This document shows positions 10,551 to 23,214 of a DNA stretch of 64,000 nucleotides, piece after piece; within the stretch, counting starts at the first letter, position 1; each line of letters opens with the position of its first letter. A program made the position numbers and the translations under genes. This DNA is from Triglochin maritima (Eukaryota; Streptophyta; Magnoliopsida; Alismatales; Juncaginaceae), in contig OY821786.1 of assembly GCA_963682175.1 (NCBI GenBank), positions 32,419,501 through 32,483,500 on the forward strand, written 5' to 3'. The notes under the pieces were generated by a model. The model was given only the letters and a program-made list of their open reading frames with translations, was not told the DNA's origin and did not search any database.

Positions 10551-12721
10551 TGAAAGGAATGTCTTCTAAAAGTTTTACTTTTATATGTCAATTATTATAA
10601 AATAATGTGCAAATATTTTGTTCCTTGATTGTGATATTCGTCTTTTGGAAGTGTTAAGGAAGAGACGTTTGGTCCTTAACCGTAGAGCTCTAAAAGATAA
10701 TGGTTTACATAAATCAAAAGTTATTCACAATCATGGTAATTAACATGGAACATTAATTACCGAGATAAGATTGTCGTGTTGGTCATCGATTGTTGTAGCT
10801 CTACAAATAATTGACGACACGAGAATATAAAAGAGGAAAATATTACTTTAATATATTGAATAGGCCTAACAAGTAAAACATTATAGAATTGTGTTTCGTG
10901 TCATTAATGTTTTACTGTGTCTTGGATCCTAAGATATGAGACTTATATCTTTTCACTCAAGAAATGCTTAATTTGATTATTGTCAAAAGTTATCAATAAG
11001 TTTAGTGATAAAGGCAATAGTTGGTTGAACATGACTTGTGCTCGAAAAGATAGCCAGTCAAACGATTATCGTTGCCCCTCTTAATTGAGTGATGATATTA
11101 GTGGGCCCTTTGATAAAGCAAAATTATAATGTGCACAGTGTCACTTGAGTTAAGTTACATAGTTATAATTAGCTTAAAGAGATCAACAAAATGAATATAA
11201 TACAAATGTAACACATTTCTACTTTGTATATATTCTTAATATCATGAGGCAAGGGACAGACACAAGTGGTGCACTTACATCACTAAATGGATCGTGTTTT
11301 GGTTCGGGTGGAACAAAAACATCTATGCTAATTGGGTAACTATAATGTGTAGCTAGATACCGCTTATAGTTTGAGATATTAAGTGTTCGATATCTCTGTC
11401 AATTTGGCTTAAATCCTCCTACATGTCACACCACAAAACTGGGAAACAATAGGCTTGGTTTTAAGTTCATATGATGTGTCAGGTTCCATATGAAAATGGG
11501 ACAATTGTGGTGAACAAATAAAATCAATATGTCATGAGAATTGACATAATTAGAATCATAATAAATTCATATAAGGTGTATATATTATGGGGTGTAATAA
11601 TATTACATAAGATAATATATTACATAAGATATGAATTTGCTAAAAAACCCAAAAGATCAAATTTTGTTGGAAATAAATCCGAAATTTGACAAAGGCAAAA
11701 TCGGGGTCAAACACGGTGAAACCATTCAGGGTTCGGTCGACCGGGGAATCTTCGGGTCGGTTAAACGAATGGGGAACGGGTAAGCACAATTGGTTGACCA
11801 AAATTGTCTAGAGTGCCTGGACAATCGGGTTCGGTTAACCGAGTGTGAACGGTAAACCAAGAAAAAGTATTTTCGGTAGACCGAAGGTGATAAGGTCATC
11901 CGATGACTATGCTCCAGGAGAAATTTTGGTGAGTCATCGGTAGAGCGAAGAGAAGACGTGGTTCGTCCGAATTTTTCCAGAGAATTTTTCTCATGAGGAA
12001 TCGGTCGGCCATCGAGCTCACGGTTCACCGAACACGTGTTATAACCGAACAGTTCGGTTGACCGAATAATGCTCGGTCGACCGAACAGTGTAATTTCTGC
12101 CTGAATTATTAAGAGATTAATTAGATCATGGATGAATTAATTCTAGATTTAATTAAAATGTTTTTTAGGATGCTTATGTGTAAATTAGAGTTTAATTTTA
12201 GGAGAGAATAAGCAAGAAATCATGGCTAAAGAGTAGTTATTGATAATGATGTTTTGGGAGACTATAAAAGCACCCCTCCTCCTACTTGTTTGGGTTAATG
12301 CAAAAATTCTTTCTCTCATTAATCTCTCCTCTAATCACCACGAAAATCTCTTATTAATTTTGAGTTTAGGAGAAAGAAATATCAGGAGCTCAAAGAGGGG
12401 TTATTAGCTAGATTCTAAGCCTTATTAGAGATTGATTGGCTAGCTCCTTTCTCTCTAATCTTGTTTAGAGTTTGGTGAACACTCGGAGGCAAATCGGTGG
12501 ACGATTCTATGTGCAGCGCGACTCCGGATCTTCAAAAGGTTTTAGAGAACCTTTAGGTATGATTCTCTCTTTGTGATTTATTTTAATATATGTAGGATTG
12601 CATGATATTAGAATAAACACAAAGTAATGTACATAAAAATTGTTGAAAATATGAAATTGATCTTGTATGTTGTATTAATTTTTTTGAAACATATACATAC
12701 ATAGGGACACAAAATCCTACA
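10551..12721 (+). repeat. 3' LTR of the copia element
   Basis: Starts TGAAAGGAATG right after AAGTTGGAGAT, which fits a copia polypurine tract, and ends ...AAATCCTACA at 12721 (TG...CA). Copies of the same LTR occur at 20288-22500 (plus) and 45554-48350 (minus). A palindrome cluster (11730-12085) with CGGTCGACCG variants lies upstream of TATAAAAG (about 12265), consistent with U3 then promoter. Length is 2171 bp. No 5' LTR is present in the window. No coding frames of substance. Confidence 0.8.
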
Positions 12722-12749
12722 ATACCTCGGCTCTTAATTCAGGACACGT

Positions 12750-14760
12750 CAGAACAGTGAAGTCCCCCAATTCTCTAGACAAACACCAACAACTTGTCCT
12801 TAGGAACTAGAGGATTTGTCAACTCTCTACTCTCTTCTTGCCTTTTGTACATTGTTTGCATCAACTTCTGTCTTAGGTTGTCCAACATAGTAACAATGGT
12901 CAAGTGTATGACTTCTCTTATGTAGTTGTTGAATGATTCACTACAATTGTTGGTTATGTAATCTAACTTTACCTCACAACCAAACAGACTTCTACTCCTA
13001 ACTCAGTCGCTCCTTTTTTTGGCCAACCATTCGTGTGCTGCCTCATCCACATCTCTTATGGTCTGCATTTTTCCACTCAACTCATTGACTGTGTAAGCAC
13101 AAGCAGCATCCCACATCAAAGATAACAACAAAGCACTTTTAAACTTCTTCTGGAAGTTATGGTAGAGGTGTCTAACACAAGCTCTGTGCTCACATCAAGA
13201 CTAAGCCATTTCTGTGACCAATTGTCTCCTTCAGAAGTTCTAGAAACCATTTCCAATTTTCATAATTCTCAGAGTCTACCACTGCAAATGCTATTGGGAA
13301 TAGTTGGTGGTTCCCATCAACTGAAGTGGTTGTTAAAAGAGTGCCTTTGTACTTGTCATTTAGATGACATCCATTTAATCCAATCAGTGGTCTGCAGCCC
13401 CTCACAAACCCTTCTCTACATCCCCTAAGGCACACAAAAACTCTAAGGAATGAGTCATCCTTCGCTTTAACTTCATACTTCATAACACTGTTTTGGTTTG
13501 TTCTCTCTAACTCTGCAAGGAAAGATGGTATCCATTGATATTGTTGCTCCTCACCACCCCATAGGTTTCTAATTGGAATTTGTCTACCCCTCCAAACTCT
13601 GTGATATGGTAGGCTTAGATGAAATTTTCTTTTCAACTGGTCACTAATACTCTTTACAGTGACTCTATCATCTTGGCTAAGCCATTGTAAGCATTGGTGA
13701 GCAATCCAATTCTTGGTGACCATCTTGGAGGCACACTTGTTAACTGATGAACAAGAATGTGGCAACCTAAGGGTCTTTATCTCAAAAGTTCTACCATCAC
13801 TTAACCTTGAGGCATGGATTCTCCACTTACAATTGGTTTCTTTACACCTAGTTGTCACTATTTGGCTGGCTTTTTAAAAATATAATCTCACACTCACTTA
13901 AAAAGCAATGAGTCGTCAATGTCATCCTAGAAGATTGTACATTGGGAAACTTTTTCTTAACAACTATTTCTGGGTTGGAGGGGTCCACAAACATTTGCAT
14001 GGGGTCATCAGCAATAATTCCAAAATCCGTCCAACCATCTGGTTGTTCGTCAAAATCAACATAATCACACCCATCAGATTCTCCATAATCATCATTGGAC
14101 TGCATATAATCAGGATTTGAATCACTACTATCACTGCATCCCTTGTTCTTTATGGTGGGTGGTGGCTTCTCCAAGGCATGCATCCTTAATGGGGTTTTGT
14201 TCTGGGGTAAAGATGTCATTTCAGTAGGTTCAGACTGACAGGGTAGGGTGTAACTGGACTGGACATCAGAAGGTGGGGGTCAGATTGGAAAGGTGGTTGA
14301 GGTTCTGACCCTACACTAGCCTGGAGATCACAATTTTGGGGCTGACCTTCCATAATTGGTTCAGGTTGAGGTTCTGAGCCTACAGTTGCAACAACACTAC
14401 CTGCTATCTCTTTACTGATTAAGTTACAGTAGATGTGTAACTCATGTTTGGGTTAGGAAACCTAACAACCTCCTCTATGTCTGCATCAACAACCACATCT
14501 CTGAAATCTTTCCTCACATTGTTAGGAATCATATACTTTAACTCAAACTCCACTTTTTTACACTGCAAACCCAGGACCTTAAAATTTCCACTGTCAAATC
14601 TTCTACAACTAACATTAATGTCACCTCTTCAAAACCAACACCTCTTACCCTACCCTTGCTCCTGACCCATCTACCACCACAGTGGAGTATGACATTAAGG
14701 CTACCACTTAAATCTTGCCCACTGAATCCCCAAAGAAGCCCGACATGCAAACACAATCAA
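12750..14760 (-). pseudogene. Mutator-like (MULE) transposase relic
   Basis: Read on minus: a PB1-like N-terminal segment near 14760-14540 (LNVILHCGGRWVRSKGRVRG), an acidic linker with SDSSDSNPDYMQSNDD (14200-13850), the CKETNCKWRIHA motif at about 13845, then the MULE catalytic core (GCREGFVRGCRPLIGLNGCH, DGNHQLFPIAFAVVDSE, NWKWFLELL) to 13190. It continues in other frames with CVRHLYHNFQKKFK and DVDEAAHEWL to about 13010 and more weakly to 12790. The first catalytic Asp of the family (normally LDGCHL) is Asn. Several frameshifts are present. The copia LTR abuts its 3' side. Terminal repeats were not found. Confidence 0.88.
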
Positions 14761-16753
14761 TAAAGGAAGTATCATAATCAATATAAACAAATTCATCATA
14801 CACACTCTTAGTAGTACGCATGTGGTTTGCTAAAATCATACCATTACTACCACTTACAAACTCAATATACCACCTACTAATGTTATGCAAATAAATATGG
14901 GTCAGGAGCATGCATGTGGTTTGCTAAAACAGTCTCAGTAGCATACATGTGGTTCTCAGCAATCTCAAGTGGATTACTTGAATATGGTGACTACTTAATT
15001 GAACAATGGTGACTTCAACATGGGTGGTAACTAGAATCGTATTCGGTAATTACAAATTCATTAATAATTACCCCCAAATTTAGTAATTCCAAATTAATCA
15101 TGCAAACTAAACCTAAATCATGCAAATCAACAACCCCTAATAACCATTGCTTCTACCAACGAATCATACAAACGGGGTAAAGTTATCAAACAACATGCAA
15201 TGAAATATACACACGAAGAAGAGGTTTGCTCACTGTCATCTTTTGCCTACGAGACCACTCCTTGTTCCAACCATTGCCTCCACAAGCACCTTTCGACGTT
15301 AGATCGTGTATGCACGTTGAACAATGACCTCAATCTCGGAGTTCTACCGAGCTTTGACCACCTTGCCGACCAATTTTGGGGGGGGTTCCGATTGGGGATT
15401 TCAGAGGGGACGATTTCGTCGGGCGTTGGATAGATTGGAAAGTAGCTCTCGATTTAGGGCTAGGGTTAACTGGTTGGGGTCGGGTCGTTCAAGTAAGTGG
15501 AGGGGTTCGGGTTTGGTGGGGATCACTTGGTTAAGTGGGCTCAGGGTGTTTCTTGAGTGGGTTAAGTGGTCTAACAGCGTATTCGGACGGGCTAACGGGG
15601 TGAGCGGACTTCGGGATCAGTTACGGAATGGGGCTCATTTACTGTATAGGTGCACCCAAGCAATTAAATTCTTCCCACAGGTGCACTCAAGCCAATACCC
15701 GAAACCCGTGTGCAAAGAGCCAATTATGCACTCTCACAGTCTCACTAGTGCACCCAAGCAAATAACCTTTATTTGTTTTAAGGGCTTTTTGATTGTATGG
15801 TACCTGAAAATAACGAAATTGCTGAAATACTACTCATAAAACTGAAATTGATTGGACGCAAGTCACGCAACTCTAGATATTGTTTTATTTGGTTTTTTGC
15901 AAAATCAACCCTTAGTTATCTTCAAACTACTAGTTAGTTTTATTTCATTATAAATTTGACAAAATTGATTCTATCTTTCTTTTTTATTTCTACAATCACA
16001 TCTTTTGTCTTCTTACAGTATCTTTTTATTCTTAACCAAAATATTTATTTTTTAATTGGGAAAACTTATTGAAATATTTATTTTCACTTCAGAACACTCA
16101 TTTACGTGAAGTACTTAAATTTTCATTTTTCTGTAGAAATAAATTGCAAATTAAATGAATTTTGACTTCTCAAAGTTAAAAAATTAATGTGTTACCGATT
16201 ATAGGAAAGTAACGTTGCATGTCTAGCTTCCGAAATCGAGTACAATCGTCTGTGCAACTCGGAGATAAACTATTACGTGCTCTGGATGGTCTAATTCAAT
16301 ACTTATTCCATGTGATCGAGTTGCAAAGTTTAACCGCAGTTTTCTTGGCGGAAAGCATGTAAAAACGTCCGATTATGAAATCGTATATGTTTCCCTAATA
16401 TTAAATCTTGGTCGCCTTTTGTTCACTACATTCAAAGACTTTATATTCAAATAGCAAACCACCGAACCTAGAATTTTAATTCCGGAAAAACCAAAACAAC
16501 CATAAAAAGTTCCGCACCCTTGCCACATTTTTGTTATTATAATATATATGAACCTTTGGTGGCGTCTAAATATCTAATAAAACACCTTTCTAGCACACGT
16601 GGATATGTATACAACTAAATTCCCCCAAAAAATAATTATTTTGTCAAGAATAGAGAAAGAGGGAGAAGAATGGAAATTAAAGATGCTATTATAGAAAGAA
16701 GAAAAAAGGAAGAGAGAGTAAATTTTGCCAAATTTACAACCAAATAAAAATAA
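14761..16753. other. No gene recognised; MULE upstream region then AT-rich DNA
   Basis: 14761-15190 has weak repeats of GCATGTGGTTTGCTAAAA. 15380-15640 is unusually G-rich on the plus strand (GGGGGGGTTCCGATTGGGGA and similar) and may be MULE 5' terminal sequence; 15650-15760 has three copies of GTGCACCCAAGCAA-like words. 15800-16750 is AT-rich with no credible frame. Confidence 0.4.
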
Positions 16754-18305
16754 CTAGTAATTTGTAGATAGCACCCGTAATAGCACTCGATGTTCATCGG
16801 AAGGTAATCTCAGAAGGTATGCCATCTTTCTTGCTGATAACAAAGATTCACAAAGGAGAATTAGTTCGAATAAAAGCTAGGAAAATGTCACCCTACGTGA
16901 GACTGTCAACGATGAGGATCTGACAGAAATGCTTCTACTATCTTTCTGCTTACTTGATTCTAAACTAATGATGCAACAATAATTTTAGAAATTGTAAGGG
17001 AAGGAGATCTGGGGTATAGAGCCCACGTCCACACAAATCTAATCCTACTACTTATGAGGATATTCTTAGGTAACCTTGAGTTTGACAACTTGTAATAACA
17101 CAGCAATGTTGTAGTTTAACTGTACTAACACTTGGGTTGAACTTCATTCATAAGATACAATATACTACCATGTCTAGCGATTTGCAGTCCCAAAAATTTG
17201 GATGAGTGCTCATGGTCCAAGGAGAGAAAATAGAAGCAGCCAACTATGGTTATAACCCATAAGGTGGATGAAATTAATTCTTCTAAGATATTTATATTGA
17301 CATGGGTTCTAATGAAGCAATATTATAGTTGGGTTAAGTAGTATTGTTGCACTTTATTTATTAGTCTTGTATTACCAATTTACCACATTTGGCAAGTTGT
17401 AGTCCCAAAAATTAGAATTGAGTATGCATGGCCATGGGATCACCATTTCAAAAAAGATACAATTGGCCAACCACATTTTAAAATCATTCAAGTAACGAGG
17501 GATCTTGATATTTTATCGATCTTTTAAAATACTAACCTGTATGACCAAGTGGCCCATCCAATGTCAAGCCTTCAATAAAACTAGGTGAAATTGCAGCATC
17601 ATTCTTCCCAAGGGTCATCATCTCGCCAAGATTTTGGAACCTAGCATTCAGTAGAAAGATGAGAAACTAAGCATCTGCCAAAGATGCTTTGTAAAAGCCT
17701 AGACCATTTGTATGGCTAATCAAGCTCGATGAACCATCCGTATTTGTGACATATTGGATAAGGAACGGGAAACAGATGGTAGATATATGATACCTTGCAT
17801 CGGCAACACTACTAGAGAACTTGAAATTGTACTCTTCATCATGACATGTAAGCAAGCTTTAATGGGTTGTTTTTTCTAATATAGTTTTTTCTTTCTTGAA
17901 TGATGGCAACCAAAGACATCTAACCATCTAGGTATATAAATCATGACAACTAAGTTTCACAAAATAGCAACATAAATGAGAGATAAGCAATCAAAATTCA
18001 CACCTGAATGGTAGTAAAGGCCGATTATTAATTGCTGCCCAAATATTCCAAGCAGCAAAATCAGCCTGCTGAAAAGCAACCTGAAGAGCCCAATTGTGTT
18101 GAATGTTGTATTATACTCACAAAGAATATTTATTAGTGTATGCTTTGTTAATCAGGTAAAAATGGTACCTGCGCTGTTGCAGGAAGTACTCTGCCAGCAG
18201 GATCACGTAATGCAGCACAGTCACCAACAGCGAAAATGTGTTGATGCCCTTTTACGCGAAGAGTTTCCTCAATCTCTGCTTGTCCTCTACCATTCGAACA
18301 AATAA
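16754..18305 (-). pseudogene. NDC1: Type II NAD(P)H dehydrogenase C1 (NDC1-like), four 3' exons
   Basis: Four minus-strand exons with GT-AG junctions and consistent phase: 18305-18169 (NGRGQAEIEETLRVKGHQ, HIFAVGDCAALRDP, the FAD-binding GD motif), 18080-18004 (VAFQQADFAAWNIWAAINN), 17640-17537 (GEMMTLGKNDAAISPSF, EGLTLDGPLGH) and 16833-16754 (ARKMAYLLRLPSDEHR, then VLLRVLSTNY and stop). This matches the C-terminal third of plant NDC1, the FAD-dependent NAD(P)H-quinone oxidoreductase dual-targeted to plastids and mitochondria and linked to plastoquinone and vitamin K1 metabolism. No internal stop or frameshift is seen. The N-terminal two thirds are absent: an Athila-like solo LTR begins 34 bp upstream of the first exon and repeats follow to beyond 24 kb. 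The last about 30 residues also differ from the family. Probably a truncated pseudogene. Confidence 0.85.
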
Positions 18306-18339
18306 CTGTAAAAATAACTATTACAACAAAAAATCAAGC

Positions 18340-19552
18340 AAATTTATACCGCAAGTGCACGACGTCAATGAAGACGTGGCAAATACAGGTCGAACACAAG
18401 GAGGGAAAGATTTGTTATTAGTGTGATTTCGATTGGGGGAAAAAAGGATAGAAGAATAAATTGGGTTTTGAGATTTTTGGGTTTTAATTATCTAAAGCAA
18501 GAAACAAGAACAATTAAAACTAAAACAAGAACAAAGAAGTGAAATCCGTTGGGTGGAGGTTTAGATTTAGGGTTTACATTAGAGAAGTCAGAAACTTATA
18601 ATAAATCTTGTTAGTTATGAAGCATTACATGATAAATGATTTAACATAAACTCAAGTAATCAAAATATACTAATCACGAAATTAAAATAATAACATTTAT
18701 TCTCTTCTCTTCACCCTAAATCCGTCACCCCCACCCTTTGGAGAGAGTTAGAAACTCATGGAGGGAGGAGGAAGGGGTCCTAGAGGCATTACAAAAGAAA
18801 ACTAAAAACAAGAAATAAAAGACAGAATTTTATTACTAAAAAGAAGAATACAAAACTAAGACTAAAAATAAAAACTAAGGTTAAGGACCAAGGACCCTTC
18901 TAACATCGTTCTCGGGGCTATTTATAGTTGTTACAAGAGCCTTAAGTATAGAATTGGAGAGTACACGTGTCCAGACACGACTGGACAAAATTGGAGCACA
19001 CGGATCGCCAAGGGGGCGGCGTTTCCGCCGCACAATGCATGTAATATGCGGCGATTTCGCCGCATAATCTCCTCTGATTTAATCCGGATTTTTGCTGTGT
19101 GTTTATGGTATGATTTGATCCTCCTTTGTGCGTCTGGACTGATTCTTTCCATTCTTTTGAGCTCCGGATTAATTCCTTCATATATTTGGAGATCCACATT
19201 GATTTTTCTTTAGATTTTCTCCAACATAATAAAAGCTACTCGTGATTTGCACTTAGGTCCTTGTCTTTTTGCAATTAAGTCCCCGACTACTTTTGTGCTT
19301 AAGTCCTTGTTTTTTGTAATTAGATCTTGAATGCTTTTATGCTTGGATACATTTCCATTCGTAACCCGATATCTTGAGCTTGGTCTTTATGATAGAAATG
19401 AGTCTTTTGCACGCGTTTATACTCGAGATGTGGGTAATTTGCATTTAGTCCCTGTATTTTGAAAATAAGACTAAACACATACCTTAGTAGCATTTATTGA
19501 TATAAAAGTAATCTAAATGAAAGACATATGATGCAATGTATGCAATGCATCA
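18340..19552 (-). repeat. Athila-like solo LTR next to NDC1 exons
   Basis: Closely resembles the two LTRs of the element at 38095-43397. The shared start runs from AAATTTATACCGCAAGTGCA and the end ...GCAATGCATCA is at 19552. The outer left bases (TGATGAGAATT in the paired copies) are replaced, so no TSD could be confirmed. TATA-like CTATTTATAG on the minus strand (about 18920) and inverted GCGG/CCGC motifs (19015-19065) are shared with the other copies. Probably formed by LTR-LTR recombination. Confidence 0.8.
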
Positions 19553-20287
19553 GTGAACCAACGTCTGCAACAATGCACTCACTTCAATAGCTTCAGGGCA
19601 CCAGCGAGAAATTAGAGGACACTAAGCACACACGAGGAAGCAGCTAAGAAGAGTGTCAAAAATGTCTTTATCTATAAGGTTCCTTTCCAAACATTAGAAG
19701 GACCACCAAGTATAATAAGATGACTCATTACATTGTCAATGAGTCTAACTGAGAACCCAATTAGTATAACTGATCCGACAAAGAATCAACACCTTCACCA
19801 AATTCATTGGACTTACAATGAATAGTTAATTCAAAAGATACTACAACCTAATTAACACAAGTGACCCGACAATGAATCACTACACTGTCACTAAATTCAT
19901 GCTACTTACAATGAATATTCAGTTCGAAGGATACCAGAACCCAATTAGCAGTCGTGACCCGACAAAGAAACACAACACCTTCCCTGAATCCATGATCCTT
20001 AGAACATCAAAGGATAGTAAAACCCGATTAGCATACATAAGCCGACGAAAAATCACAATACCTGAGTCAAATCCATGTTCCTTACAACTAATGTTTAGGT
20101 CATAAAATACTAGAACCCAATTTTCATATGTGAGCTATGAAGAATCCCAAAATCAACATACTCCGCTAGTCAACTAGTTACAAAAGGCACATGCATGATC
20201 AACACGAATTCATACTGGAATTATAGGAACCAAACTAAATAAAAAATGTCTATATCCATAAGGTCCCCTTTCAAACATTATAAGAAC
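19553..20287 (+). repeat. Degenerate tandem array, about 95-bp unit (part 1)
   Basis: Five or more diverged units with recurring words ACCCAATTAG, GTGACCCGAC, AAGAATCACAACACC, AATCCATG and CTTACAATGAATA. Units start near 19756, 19850, 19942, 20023 and 20116. A second component, AAAATGTCTTTATCTATAAG followed by TTTCCAAACATTA, occurs at about 19659 and 20247, suggesting a higher-order unit. Part 1 is broken off by the copia LTR at 20288. Confidence 0.75.
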
Positions 20288-22500
20288 GAAGTGTTAATGA
20301 AGAGGCTCTTGGTCATTAACCGTAGAACTTTAAAAGATAATGGTTTGCATAAATCAAAAGTAATTCACAATCATGGTTATTAACATGGAATATTAATTAC
20401 CGAGATAAGATTGCCGTGTTTTGATTAAAAGAGTATTGTAGCTCTACAAATATTTTAACAACATGAGTATATGAAATGGAGAATGTTTGCTTTCATATAT
20501 TGAATTGACCTAACAAATGAAACATTATGGAATTGTATTTGTGTCATTAATGTTTCATTGTGTCTTTGAATCCTAATATATGAGACCTATATCTTCTCAC
20601 ACGAGGAGTGTATAATTTGATTATTATCAAAAGCTATCATTACGTATAGTGATAAAGATATTAGTAGGTTATATATGACTTGAGCCGGAAAAAATCATAT
20701 GTCAAAAGATTATTATTGCCCCTCTTGATTTGAGTGATGATACTAATGGTCCCCTTGATAAAATAAATTATAATGTGCACAATGTAACTTATGTATAGTT
20801 ACATATTTATAATTAGCTTAAGAGATCAAGAAAAGAATATATATTACAAAGATACACTGCTAGAAAAATGAGCTACGATGTCGGCATGTCATGTTGGTTA
20901 TTTAACAACCGACGTTAAACGTACATATCACGTCGGTTCTACAAAAACCGACATGATATATCAACATGTCACGTCAGTTGTTAACAAACCAACGTCAAAA
21001 CCCTTTTTTCCAGCAATGATGACACATTCCTACTTTGTATAATATTCCTAGTATAATGAGACAAGGGATAGACACAAGTGATATTATTTCATATCACTAA
21101 GTGGATCGTGTTTAGTTCAAGTGAGCAAAATATCTTTGTTATTTGGGTAACTATAATGTGTAGCTAGATACCACTTATAGTTTATGATATAAAGTATTTT
21201 ATATCATTTCCAACAAAACTTAGATCCTCATATAGGTCACACCACAAAACTAAGAAATAAGAAATATGATTTTACATTTTATGTGATGTATTGAAATACA
21301 TATGGTGAAATGATAAAATTGATATGTTGTGATAACGACATTGTGAGAATATCAAATACATTTGTATGAGATGTATGTATATTATGTGGTATAATGTTTA
21401 ACATTATATATGATAATATATTACATAATATAATATGATCTGCAATATTATAACATACAAATATGCTAAAATCCCAAAAGTCAAATTTTGTTGGATATTG
21501 ATCCAAAATTTGATAAAGACAAAAACAGTGAAAAACGGTCGAACATTTTTCGTGAACCGATCGACCGAATTTAACAGTAATTTGAGTTCGGAAACAGTCG
21601 ACCGAGTGGACGTATGGTTCGACCTAAAATAACAAGAGTTTTTCTTGTTGCGAAACGATCGACCTGTGTGGGTCGTGGTTCGACCGAAATTATCTGGAGC
21701 ATTCTTGGTAGGGGATCGGTTGACTGACTTGGAACATAGTCTGACCGAAAATAACATGAACTTTTTCTGTAGCTAAACGGTCGACCGTCTGGGCTTGTAG
21801 TCTGACCAAAATTGTCAATTTGTAACCGATCTATTGAACGATTAGTTATTTCGGTCGACCGTTTGCCCACGATTTTACCTGCATTAATAAGAGATTTTTT
21901 CTGAACATAGGTTGGATTTAATCCAACATGGTCAAAGGAGGTTATGTGGTGATGATGTGTCAAAATATGATTGGTTTAGAGGAGAGATTAACATAGGATC
22001 ATGGGTAAGTGGTGTACACATGATGTGGGTTTGAGGTTGCCCTATAATAGGTCCCTCCTCCTTTCCCTTGTTGAATTAATGCAAAAACTCTCTTATCCAT
22101 ATTTTCTCCATCAACCTATCCAAAATTCTTTCTATTAGTTGAGTGCTTGAGAGATTAAATTTCTTGGAGCATTAAAGGGGTTATTAGATAGATTTTAACC
22201 TTGATTGGAGATTGATTGACTCGCTTCGATTTCTCTAATCTTGCTTAGAGTTTGGTGAATACTTGGAGGTGGTTCCGAGGCAATCTGATGTGCAATCCGA
22301 ATTCCAATTGGTAAAAAGGATTTGATAATCCTCAATGTATTATTCAATCTATGTATTTCAATATTAATTAGTATATATTATATATTGAAATACAATTAGG
22401 AAGTTTTGTACATAAAATTGTTGAAAAATATGAAAACTGATCCTAGTTGTTTGTAAAATTTTAAAAATATATATACAAGTGTAGGGCAAGAAATCCAACA
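20288..22500 (+). repeat. Copia LTR copy (solo, left end truncated)
   Basis: Homologous throughout to the LTR at 10551-12721 (from GAAGTGTTAA onward) and ends ...AGAAATCCAACA at 22500. About 95 bp of the left end is missing. It carries a CGGTCGACCG-type cluster (21535-21870) and a CACTA-type MITE (20855-21018) absent from the 10.5 kb copy but shared with 45554-48350. It splits the 95-bp repeat array. No internal retroelement sequence is attached. Confidence 0.85.
20855..21018. mobile_element. 164-bp CACTA-type MITE within the LTR
   Basis: Begins CACTGCTAGAAAAATGAG and ends CCTTTTTTCCAGCAATG, an imperfect terminal inverted pair, with internal ACCGACGT / ACGTCGGT repeats in both orientations. 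No coding capacity. The same insertion at the same LTR site is at 47089-47252. Confidence 0.8.
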
Positions 22501-22798
22501 TGTGTGACCTGATGAATAATCACAACACTTTCATATATGTTCCTTAGAAGCAATACTCAGGTTTAAAAATACTAGAACCAAATTAACATAGGTGACCCCA
22601 CGAAGAATCCCAAATTAACTTACTCCGCTAGTCATGTAATTTAAGAAGGTCCCATACACAATCTACACATACTCATGCTGAAATTACAGCGACTGATCTA
22701 AATCACAAAATACCTCTACCCATAATCTCTGCTTATGAATGTTATAAACACAACAATGTACAATCAAAGAGATTAGTACATCATATAGAGTTACCCAG
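22501..22798 (+). repeat. Degenerate tandem array, about 95-bp unit (part 2)
   Basis: Resumes the array right after the LTR: GTGACCTGATGAATAATCAC, TGTTCCTTAGAAGCAAT, AGAACCAAATTAACATAG, GTGACCCCACGAAGAATCCC. The following block TTACTCCGCTAGTCA also occurs at 20157-20175, supporting a higher-order repeat. Confidence 0.7.
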
Positions 22799-23214
22799 AA
22801 ATCAGTTCGGACAAAAAATTTAGACCGAACCAGAATGATCGGTTTGAGGTTTTTCTCGAATTCGGGTTCGGTCTGGTCTGAAACCGAATTTTTTTTCTCA
22901 CCTAATATTTTTTCATATACTTAAGATTTATGCTATAAATTTCTTGAATTGCAACTAATCTACAAGTTATTATATGTAATAACACCATTTCAGACAATAG
23001 TTACCATAATTTTACATTATTCAAACAAAAAACATACTAATTAATGTGTTTTTAGTAAATAAAATTTCATAAAAATAACTTTCAGTCTGAATTGGTCCAA
23101 CAACCGGAGCAATTTGGTCCAGACCGGGCTAGATTCGGTTCAGTCTTCTGTCCTTGGATTTCCTATTATCAGGTTTCGGTTCGGTCCAGTCCTGGACCGA
23201 TGCTCAGCCCAAAT
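22799..23214. mobile_element. Old hAT-type MITE, GGTCCGGACC family
   Basis: Rich in TTCGGTCTGGTC, GGTCCAGACCGG and GGTTCGGTCCAGTCC words, ending GGACCGATGCTCAGCCC. It is related to the clear hAT MITEs at 51245-51499 and 57595-57813, but more diverged and with an AT-rich centre. Termini are eroded and no TSD was identified. Confidence 0.6.

Noticed and set aside
13159..13428. Plus-strand frame within the MULE region
   Set aside because: Shadow of the conserved minus-strand MULE transposase.
17667..17855. Open minus-strand frame between NDC1 exons
   Set aside because: It lies in the intron between two exons with clean GT-AG borders and has no NDC1 similarity; a chance open frame.
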